This document shows positions 7,006-12,296 of a stretch of DNA of 12,296 nt, one piece after another. This stretch comes from an uncultured Clostridia bacterium (GTDB taxonomy: Bacteria > Bacillota > Clostridia > TANB77 > CAG-508). The stretch is taken from contig CAKPNI010000032.1 of assembly GCA_934168355.1 (NCBI GenBank), positions 1 through 12,296 of the forward strand, in the 5' to 3' direction. A program made the position numbers and the translations under genes. Within the stretch, counting starts at the first letter, position 1, and each line of letters begins with the position of its first letter. The notes under the pieces are model-generated. The model saw only the letters and a program-made list of their open reading frames with translations, searched no databases and had not been told where the DNA came from.

Positions 7006-7686
7006 TTAATTTATAGTTGTGCTTGTAGCTCCTGTTCCAATAACCGCTTCTTGAAGTGCTCTCCAAGTATTGCAACCAACAATCCCATCAACAGATAAAC
7101 CAACTTTTCTCTGATAACTTCTTACAGCTTCCTGAGTTTTAGCACCAAATATTCCATCTAAACCACCAGTTGAAAATCCTAAAGTATTTAAATCATCTTG
7201 TGCAATAAGAACATAATTACTTATACTTCCTCTTTTTATTAAAGGAAATCCTCCACTGCTACATGCTGGAGTTCCAAACCTTTTATCCCAATGCACCCAA
7301 GTTGGAGTGAAACTAATTGGTTCTACATAGCTCCAAACACCTGATGAATTTGCACTATTCCATAATGCTCTTCTCCTAGTCTGTGACAAGGTCTGCCCTA
7401 CATCAAATGCCACTCCTGCATAATGTTGACTTTGTGTTCCGTGGCCTCCCTCATATGGTCTTTTAAATGCAAAACCTACTGGTATTGGACCTCCCCATAT
7501 GTATCTTTGACTATTCCAGCTTTGCATTGTTCTTTTTGTAGTCCATAAAATATTTGATTTACTCGAACCTCTAAATTCTTTCACTGTTAATGTTCTATTT
7601 GTGTTGTATGGCATTGCAGCAGTTTCAGACCTTGTGTAAGTTTCCATTCTGTTTGTGTCATTATTAAAAACTATTATTTTTGCCAT
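7006..7686 (-). CDS. M15-type zinc peptidase with C-terminal peptidoglycan-binding domain
   Basis: The product has 226 residues. The N-terminal half carries the M15/VanY-type zinc signature: SQHYAGVAFDVG (86-97), fitting SxHxxGxAxD with ligands His88 and Asp95, followed by WVHWD (130-134) with a third ligand likely His132. Such enzymes cut D-Ala-containing peptide bonds in peptidoglycan stems. Residues about 150-213 form a PG_binding_1 domain (LDGIFGAKTQEAVRSYQ, then VDGIVGCNTWRAL). There is no signal peptide or membrane segment; the start MAKIIVFNND is polar and set by GAGGTGA (7697-7691), 4 nt upstream. A wall enzyme without an export signal could be a phage-type endolysin, a sporulation or mother-cell-lysis enzyme, or use another route. 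It lies 56 nt after the flavoprotein gene with no clear terminator between, so it may share that transcript. The fold is well supported; the exact bond cut and the role are not known. Confidence 0.8.
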   Translation of the reverse strand: MAKIIVFNNDTNRMETYTRSETAAMPYNTNRTLTVKEFRGSSKSNILWTTKRTMQSWNSQRYIWGGPIPVGFAFKRPYEGGHGTQSQHYAGVAFDVGQTLSQTRRRALWNSANSSGVWSYVEPISFTPTWVHWDKRFGTPACSSGGFPLIKRGSISNYVLIAQDDLNTLGFSTGGLDGIFGAKTQEAVRSYQRKVGLSVDGIVGCNTWRALQEAVIGTGATSTTIN

Positions 7687-7742
7687 TTTTTCACCTCATA
7701 ATTTTTTTATATATTATGAAGTTTATTTTTGGAATGTTACTT

Positions 7743-8366
7743 TTATCTTATAAAATTAGTCTTATTTCCACTTTCATATTTAGGCTTTTTAATTCCAACA
7801 TCTTTTCCAGCTTTTATACACTTAAGCATATATGCCATATTCATTCCAAGATTTCTCATAGTCTGCAATCCTTCTAAATCCTGAGCCGCTTCTTCTTTGT
7901 TTGTTCCATGAATTTGATTCCAATATGAACTTCCAACAATAAACATATTGCTCATTAATGCATATTTATTTAATTGGTCCAAAGCAGCTGTTGCACCGCC
8001 TCTTCTACAACTTACAACTGATGCACATGGTTTTCCCGAAAACATTTTTCCTCTTCCATAAAAAGCCCTATCTAAAAAAGATGTAATTGCTCCTGATGCT
8101 GCTGCAAAATGTACAGGACTTCCAAATACAAAGCCATCTGCATTTTCGGCTTTATCTAAAAATTCATTTACTTTATCATTCATAAAACATCTGTTGTTTG
8201 TTTGCAAGCAATGGTTACATGCTATACATCCTCCTATTGGTTTATTTTCTAACCATATTATTTCTGTTTCTATGTTTTCTTTGTTTAGTGTTTTTGCCAC
8301 CTCTTCTAAGGCTAAGTTTGTGCAGCCATCTTTGTGAGGGCCTCCATTTATTAGTAATACTTTCAT
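7743..8366 (-). CDS. Iron-sulfur flavoprotein / flavodoxin-fold NAD(P)H-dependent oxidoreductase
   Basis: This is a 207-residue protein with the flavodoxin-like FMN fold of the NADPH-dependent FMN reductase family. MKVLLINGGPHKDGCTN (1-17) provides the FMN phosphate loop and GSPVHFAAASG (82-92) is the flavin-contact loop. A compact cysteine cluster, Cys47, Cys50, Cys53 and Cys60 (CX2CX2CX5C), fits the CX2CX2CX4-7C pattern that binds a 4Fe-4S cluster in archaeal iron-sulfur flavoprotein Isf. It probably moves electrons between a reduced carrier and an unknown acceptor in the cytoplasm. An ATG 4 codons upstream is in frame, but ATG 8366 has GGAG (8376-8373) 6 nt upstream and gives the standard family start. 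No promoter is evident after upp, and the REP-like palindrome between them has no U-tract, so it may be read through from upp. Confidence 0.85.
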   Translation of the reverse strand: MKVLLINGGPHKDGCTNLALEEVAKTLNKENIETEIIWLENKPIGGCIACNHCLQTNNRCFMNDKVNEFLDKAENADGFVFGSPVHFAAASGAITSFLDRAFYGRGKMFSGKPCASVVSCRRGGATAALDQLNKYALMSNMFIVGSSYWNQIHGTNKEEAAQDLEGLQTMRNLGMNMAYMLKCIKAGKDVGIKKPKYESGNKTNFIR

Positions 8367-8380
8367 AATTATCTCCATTC

Positions 8381-8435
8381 TTTTTGAAATGGGGACGGTT
8401 CTTTTTTCAAAAAGGAACCGTCCCCATTTCGAAAA
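8381..8435. repeat. REP-like GC-rich palindrome containing GGGGACGGTTC
   Basis: The arms GAAATGGGGACGGTTC (8386-8401) and GAACCGTCCCCATTTC (8415-8430) are perfect 16-nt inverted repeats. Outer TTTTT/AAAAA and inner T/A runs extend them with one-base bulges. The GC-rich core is out of keeping with the surrounding AT-rich DNA. From memory, GGGGACGGTTCT palindromes are dispersed in many clostridial genomes as REP-like elements. On both strands the sequence just after the stem is A-rich rather than U-rich, so it does not look like an intrinsic terminator. Confidence 0.8.
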
Positions 8436-8438
8436 AAT

Positions 8439-9062
8439 TTATTTTGTACCAAATATTCTATCGCCAGCATCTCCAAGACCCGGTAAAATGTATCCATTTT
8501 CATTTAACTTTTCATCTATTTTAGCACAATATACTTCTACATCAGGATATGTTTCTTCTAATTTTTTTATTCCTTCTGGTGCAGCAATTATGCATAAAAA
8601 TTTTATGTTTTTAACCCCATCTTCTTTTAACATAGATATTGCATCTATTGCAGAACCTCCTGTTGCAAGCATTGGGTCTAGTAGTATTACAGTTCTATTT
8701 GCTATGTCTTTTGGGACTTTGTAATAATATTTTACTGGTTTTAATGTTTTCTCATTTCTATATAGTCCTACAACTCCTATTTTTGCATTTGGTATTAAGT
8801 TTTCTATTCCTGATGTCATTCCCATTCCTGCTCTTAGTATTGGTACAAATGCATATTTGTTTTCATCTATTTTTCCAGTTTTTATTTTTTGCAACGGTGT
8901 TTCTATTTCTACTTCTTCTAGTTTTGCGTCTTTCATTGCTTCATAGCATAAAATTGTTGCAATTTCGCTTGCAAGTTCTCTGAACTCTTTTGTTCCTGTT
9001 CTTTTGTCTCTTAGTATTGTTAGTTTGTGTTCGATTAGTGGATGTTTTATTTCATTTACCAT
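8439..9062 (-). CDS. upp: Uracil phosphoribosyltransferase
   Basis: The enzyme makes UMP and pyrophosphate from uracil and PRPP in the cytoplasm, the main uracil salvage step. The 207-residue length is standard. It carries VPILRAGMGMTSG (73-85), the PRPP loop LLDPMLATGGSA (127-138), and the C-terminal uracil-binding motif GLGDAGDRIFGT (195-206). The N-terminal HPLIEHKLTILRD is also family-typical. The ATG at 9062 is preceded by AAAGGA about 9 nt upstream. Its promoter is divergent from that of recQ. A REP-like palindrome, not a clear terminator, follows the stop codon, so the flavoprotein gene downstream may be cotranscribed. Confidence 0.98.
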   Translation of the reverse strand: MVNEIKHPLIEHKLTILRDKRTGTKEFRELASEIATILCYEAMKDAKLEEVEIETPLQKIKTGKIDENKYAFVPILRAGMGMTSGIENLIPNAKIGVVGLYRNEKTLKPVKYYYKVPKDIANRTVILLDPMLATGGSAIDAISMLKEDGVKNIKFLCIIAAPEGIKKLEETYPDVEVYCAKIDEKLNENGYILPGLGDAGDRIFGTK

Positions 9063-9099
9063 TTTTTTAATTCCTTTCGAAATATATTTTTATATAAGG

Positions 9100-9129
9100 A
9101 TTATATCACACATTACATTTCTATTTCAA
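9100..9129 (-). promoter_or_regulatory. Promoter of upp
   Basis: On the minus strand TTGAAA (9129-9124) is followed after 18 bp by TATAAT (9105-9100), with TGA immediately before it as an extended -10. The start is expected near 9093, giving a leader of about 30 nt. Confidence 0.75.
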
Positions 9130-9245
9130 TACCAAGTTTTTTTCGAAATTTTGAAAAAGCTTCTGATTTTTATATGCTTTTTCATTTTTATGTAAAAAGT
9201 TACCTTCCTCAAAATAAAAATTTTTTACTATTCGACAAATTTCGA

Positions 9246-9274
9246 TTGTTTTTTCACTCCAAAGATGCTATAAT
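9246..9274 (+). promoter_or_regulatory. Promoter of recQ
   Basis: TTGTTT (9246-9251) is followed after 17 bp by TATAAT (9269-9274), with an extended -10 TGC at 9266-9268. The leader to the TTG start at 9308 is about 27 nt. I saw no GAAC-N4-GTTC LexA box in it. Confidence 0.75.
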
Positions 9275-9307
9275 TCCTCTATAAATAAACGAAAAGAGGT
9301 TGAAATA

Positions 9308-11467
9308 TTGAACGAAGCACAAAATATACTAAAAAAATACTTTGGATACGAAAACTTTAGACCCGGACAAGAAGAAATAATAGGTCATATTTTAAATCAC
9401 GAAGACGTACTAGGAATAATGCCAACAGGTGCTGGAAAATCTGTTTGTTATCAAGTTCCTGCAATGATTTTAGAAGGTGTTACTATTGTAATTTCCCCAC
9501 TAATTTCTTTGATGAAAGACCAAGTTGATTCATTAAATGAAATCGGAATTCCTGCAACATTTATAAATAGCACACTTTCATATAATAATTATGAACAAAC
9601 AATCGAAAATATAGTTCACGATGTTTACAAAATTATATATGTCGCCCCAGAAAGATTAAATTCAGATACATTTTTAAATTTGTTAAATAAAATAAATATT
9701 TCAATGGTTACAATAGATGAAGCTCACTGTGTTTCTCAATGGGGACATGATTTTAGGCCAAGTTACTGTGAAATTGCAAATACGATTTTAAATCTAAAAA
9801 AACGCCCTATTGTTTCAGCTTTTACTGCAACTGCAACAGAGCTTGTAAAAAATGATATTGTAAATTTACTTCATTTAGAAAATCCATACTGTTTAACTAC
9901 TGGTTTTGATAGAAAAAATCTTAAATTTTCTGTTGAAAACCCAAGTGATAAATTTGAGTTTATTGAAAATTATTTAGAAAGTCATAAAAATGAAGCTGGT
10001 ATTATTTACTGTTTAACAAGAAAAAATGTTGATAATGTTTTTGATAAATTATCTGATTTAGGCCTTCTGGTTTCAAGATATCACGGTGGTATGACTGAAA
10101 AGCAAAGAAGATTATCGCAGGAAGATTTTACTTTTGATAGAACAAATATAATGGTTGCAACAAATGCTTTTGGAATGGGAATTGATAAATCTAATATTAG
10201 ATATGTTATCCATTACAATATGCCAAAAGACTTAGAAAGTTATTACCAAGAAGCAGGTCGTGGTGGACGTGATGGCGAAAAAGCTGATTGCATTTTGTTA
10301 TTTAGCAGAAGTGACATTGTTACAAATAAAGTTTTGATTGAATCAATTCCATCTGGAACTTCACATTATCAGGAATATGAAAAATTAAATGATATGGTAG
10401 ATTATTGTAATACCGATAAATGTTTAAGAAAATATATTTTGGAATATTTCGGCGAAACAACTGATTTTGATAATTGTGAAAATTGCAGTAATTGTTTAGA
10501 TGATAGTGAGCTTACTGATATTACGGCAGATACGCAAAAAGTTCTTTCTTGTATTAAAAGAATGAATGAGAGATTTGGAAGCAGTATGGTTGTTGATGTT
10601 TTAAGAGGTTCTAAAGGCTCTAGAATTTTAAGTTTAGGTTTTGATAGTTTGTCTACTTATGGAATTATGAAAGATTATCCAAAAGATAGTTTAAAAGATT
10701 TGATTTCTTATTTAATAACCGAAGGGTATATTAAAAGCATTGGGGACAAATATCCTGTTTTAATGCTCACTCCTTTATCTAATGATGTTTTATTTAATGG
10801 TGCTAAGGTTTATACTAAGCTTAAATTGAATAAAGCTGAAAGTAAGTCTGCATCTAGTAAAGATCAAACTAATACAACCCAAACAAAATTTGACGAAAAC
10901 TTATTTGCGATTTTGTCTGATTTAAGAAAGAAAATTGCAAATGAAAATTTTATTGCCCCATTTATTGTATTTTCTGATGTAAGTTTGAAACAGATGTCCA
11001 CATTTTATCCAACTGATGCGGAAAGCATGCTTAAAATTGAGGGAGTTGGTTTAAATAAACTTGTTAAATATGGAAATGTTTTTATTGAAGCAATTTCTGA
11101 TTATGTTTCTAAAAATAATATTGACGTTCCGGATTTGGCTACAACTAAAAAAGTTAAAACTCCCAAACAGGATACTAAACTTGTTAGTTATGAAATGTTT
11201 TCAAATGGTATGTCTATTGAAGATATTGTAAACGAAAGAGGCCTTACTCGCATTACTATTGAGGGACATTTGATTGATTGTTTAGAAAAAGGTATGGATT
11301 TGAATTTGGAGAAATATGTTCATACAGAGTATAGAGATGAGATCTTGAAAGTAATTCACGAGATTGGTACAGAGAAACTTAAACCTATTAAGGAGGCCTT
11401 GCCGGAAGAGGTTAGTTATTTTGATATTAGGTATTATGTTGCGGTAGCTAAATTGAATAAAGAATAA
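9308..11467 (+). CDS. recQ: ATP-dependent DNA helicase RecQ
   Basis: This is a full-length 719-residue 3'-5' DNA helicase for recombination and replication-fork repair. The helicase core has Walker A TGAGKS (40-45), TIDEAHCVSQWGHDFRPSY (135-153) with DEAH at 137-140, the AFTATAT motif (171-177) and motif VI QEAGRGGRDG (314-323). The zinc-binding RQC region has Cys372, Cys390, Cys393 and Cys396, followed by a winged-helix segment near 405-500. An HRDC domain lies at about 528-603. The C-terminal tail, about 622-715, looks like the extra helix-turn-helix domain found in many Firmicutes RecQ proteins. The start is TTG at 9308, supported by AGAGG (9295-9299) 8 nt upstream. It is monocistronic, with its own promoter and terminator, and divergent from upp. 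Confidence 0.97.
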   Translation: MNEAQNILKKYFGYENFRPGQEEIIGHILNHEDVLGIMPTGAGKSVCYQVPAMILEGVTIVISPLISLMKDQVDSLNEIGIPATFINSTLSYNNYEQTIENIVHDVYKIIYVAPERLNSDTFLNLLNKINISMVTIDEAHCVSQWGHDFRPSYCEIANTILNLKKRPIVSAFTATATELVKNDIVNLLHLENPYCLTTGFDRKNLKFSVENPSDKFEFIENYLESHKNEAGIIYCLTRKNVDNVFDKLSDLGLLVSRYHGGMTEKQRRLSQEDFTFDRTNIMVATNAFGMGIDKSNIRYVIHYNMPKDLESYYQEAGRGGRDGEKADCILLFSRSDIVTNKVLIESIPSGTSHYQEYEKLNDMVDYCNTDKCLRKYILEYFGETTDFDNCENCSNCLDDSELTDITADTQKVLSCIKRMNERFGSSMVVDVLRGSKGSRILSLGFDSLSTYGIMKDYPKDSLKDLISYLITEGYIKSIGDKYPVLMLTPLSNDVLFNGAKVYTKLKLNKAESKSASSKDQTNTTQTKFDENLFAILSDLRKKIANENFIAPFIVFSDVSLKQMSTFYPTDAESMLKIEGVGLNKLVKYGNVFIEAISDYVSKNNIDVPDLATTKKVKTPKQDTKLVSYEMFSNGMSIEDIVNERGLTRITIEGHLIDCLEKGMDLNLEKYVHTEYRDEILKVIHEIGTEKLKPIKEALPEEVSYFDIRYYVAVAKLNKE

Positions 11468-11474
11468 TTTAAAA

Positions 11475-11506
11475 CTATATGTAGACAAACAATTTGCTAC
11501 ATATAG
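11475..11506 (+). terminator. Terminator of recQ
   Basis: CTATATGTAG (11475-11484) pairs perfectly with CTACATATAG (11497-11506) around a 12-nt loop, and CTTTTATTTTA follows. It begins 7 nt after the recQ stop codon. Confidence 0.8.
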
Positions 11507-11515
11507 CTTTTATTT

Positions 11516-11590
11516 TATATGCAGTAAATTAATTTTATCTGCATATAAAACCTCAAAAATATATGCAGATAATTAAATTTTATATGCATA
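11516..11590. repeat. TATATGCA repeat patch with overlapping inverted repeats
   Basis: TATATGCA occurs directly at 11516, 11560 and 11581 and inverted at 11540-11547. The copies can pair in exclusive ways: TATATGCAG (11516-11524) with CTGCATATA (11539-11547), or ATCTGCATATA (11537-11547) with TATATGCAGAT (11560-11570). The patch fills the gap between the recQ and CYTH terminators. Its role is unknown, and decay of duplicated terminator hairpins is possible. Confidence 0.6.
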
Positions 11591-11624
11591 AAAAAAGACA
11601 CATAAACACTTGGTATTATATGTC
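11590..11624 (-). terminator. Terminator of the CYTH gene
   Basis: On the minus strand GACATATAA (11624-11616) pairs with TTATGTGTC (11605-11597), 9 bp including one G-U pair, around a 10-nt loop. Seven U residues follow (11596-11590). It starts about 10 nt after the CYTH stop codon. Confidence 0.8.
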
Positions 11625-11634
11625 CTCTTTATAA

Positions 11635-12213
11635 CTATATTTTATTTTTTAAAACTCTTTTTTGCAAATAATTTAAAATTCTCTTATTAATACCAAGTTG
11701 CTCTCTACCAATCATACACATAACTTCATGTCTGCCTTTAGTAGACAATGCCCTATTTGAAAAAGCCTTATTTTCTAAAGGTCCTCTAAACCAATTTGGC
11801 ATTTTAAATTCTTCTGCTTGTTTAGAACTTTTAAACTCAACTTCTGCAATAATCAAGCCTTTAAGCCATCCCTCAAATACATCAATTTCAACTTTTAAAC
11901 CATCTTGAATTGGAACGACACATCTATATTTTTGAATTGTCCTACTTCCTCTAAAAGGTCTTGATTTTATATACTCTTCTTCTGTTATATTTTTCTCTAA
12001 TTCACAAATTGAATATTTTTCTAAATTCTCTGTTCTTGCCTTTATTGTATGTGTAAATACTTTTTCTCCTGTATACATATTTATGCTTCTTCTAACTCTA
12101 ATTGAACACACCATATCTTTAAAAATATGTTTTTGTGTTATTTTTGTTATACTTTTTATATTATCTGGCAAATAATTTATTGTGAATTTTCTTTCTATTT
12201 CCATTGGTAACAT
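11635..12213 (-). CDS. CYTH domain protein (triphosphate tunnel metalloenzyme)
   Basis: This 192-residue protein has the CYTH signature ExExK at its N-terminus (MEIERKF, Glu5, Glu7, Lys9). Charged strands typical of the triphosphate tunnel follow: CSIRVRRS (36-43), THTIKAR (54-60), ICELEKNITEEEY (68-80) and LKVEIDVFEGWLKGLIIAEV (105-124). The family hydrolyses tripolyphosphate, thiamine triphosphate or other triphosphates, or makes cAMP in some members; the activity here cannot be told apart from sequence. The ATG at 12213 is chosen because AAGGAG (12228-12223) lies 9 nt upstream; the next ATG, three codons later, is too far from it. The gene starts 15 nt after the stop of the upstream Obg-like gene, so the two are probably one operon. 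Confidence 0.88.
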   Translation of the reverse strand: MLPMEIERKFTINYLPDNIKSITKITQKHIFKDMVCSIRVRRSINMYTGEKVFTHTIKARTENLEKYSICELEKNITEEEYIKSRPFRGSRTIQKYRCVVPIQDGLKVEIDVFEGWLKGLIIAEVEFKSSKQAEEFKMPNWFRGPLENKAFSNRALSTKGRHEVMCMIGREQLGINKRILNYLQKRVLKNKI

Positions 12214-12228
12214 TTTGTCTTGCTCCTT

Positions 12229-12296
12229 CTATTCATACCATTCAAGCTCGTAATTTGAAATTTTAACAATATCGCCTTCTTTAATTCCTTGTTTTT
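12229..12296 (-). CDS. obg: 3' end of the GTPase Obg gene (partial)
   Basis: An open frame enters from the right edge and ends at TAG (12231-12229). It encodes KQGIKEGDIVKISNYELEWY and a final E. The pattern GxKEGDxVxIxxxExE(W/F) at a C-terminus matches the Obg/CgtA C-terminal (OCT) domain of the ribosome-associated GTPase Obg. Only about 22 residues are visible, so the call rests on this tail alone. It lies 15 nt upstream of the CYTH gene on the same strand, and the CYTH ribosome binding site directly abuts its stop codon. Confidence 0.7.
   Translation of the reverse strand, partial: KQGIKEGDIVKISNYELEWYE

Noticed and set aside
7694..7735. Possible SigG-type promoter upstream of the M15 peptidase (CATAATA -10-like box).
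   Set aside because: The -10 match is good but the -35 (GTAAC) matches GHATR at only 3 of 5 positions; too weak in AT-rich DNA.
8381..8435. Palindrome between upp and the flavoprotein gene as an intrinsic terminator.
   Set aside because: Neither strand has a U-tract after the stem.
9200..9307. LexA/DinR operator ahead of recQ.
   Set aside because: No GAAC-N4-GTTC type box could be found in the leader.

Overview
The window comes from a very AT-rich, low-GC Gram-positive genome, almost certainly a spore-forming clostridium. The evidence is a clear forespore sigma factor SigG followed by a YlmC/YmxH-type PRC-barrel sporulation gene, strong AGGAGG-type ribosome binding sites, GTG and TTG starts, consensus sigma-A promoters, and an Obg–CYTH gene pair. 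Most of the window is ordinary chromosome; one large gene stands out as accessory.

Layout, left to right. At 1-68 a leftward sigma-A promoter fires out of the window. At 131-368 is a frameshifted ylmC/ymxH reading left, directly downstream of sigG (418-1191, minus). A candidate SigG-type promoter for sigG lies back to back with a housekeeping promoter for a rightward RluA-family pseudouridine synthase (1297-2172), whose mRNA looks leaderless. A strong bidirectional terminator (2155-2187) closes that gene. Next is a 1322-residue leftward gene (2191-6159) joining a UPF1-like/COG1112 SF1 helicase to a C-terminal phospholipase-D nuclease. That is the architecture of the single-protein (type II) Mokosh anti-phage system. 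It has its own promoter and is bounded by terminators.

Upstream of it, also leftward, are a Nudix hydrolase (6317-6799) with a perfect consensus promoter and an operator-like palindrome at its transcription start; a zinc M15-type peptidase with a peptidoglycan-binding domain and no signal peptide (7006-7686); an iron-sulfur flavoprotein (7743-8366); and uracil phosphoribosyltransferase upp (8439-9062). A GC-rich REP-like palindrome sits between the flavoprotein gene and upp. Divergent from upp is a full-length recQ (9308-11467). It is followed by a terminator and an AT-rich patch of repeated TATATGCA hairpins, then a leftward CYTH triphosphatase (11635-12213) that is probably cotranscribed from the 3' end of obg at the right edge.

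Most genes act independently in core processes: sporulation, RNA modification, nucleotide salvage and hydrolysis, and DNA repair. The most notable item is the helicase–PLD fusion. Other points of interest are the ylmC frameshift, the leaderless pseudouridine synthase, the Nudix operator-like palindrome, the signal-less M15 peptidase, and the REP-like palindrome.
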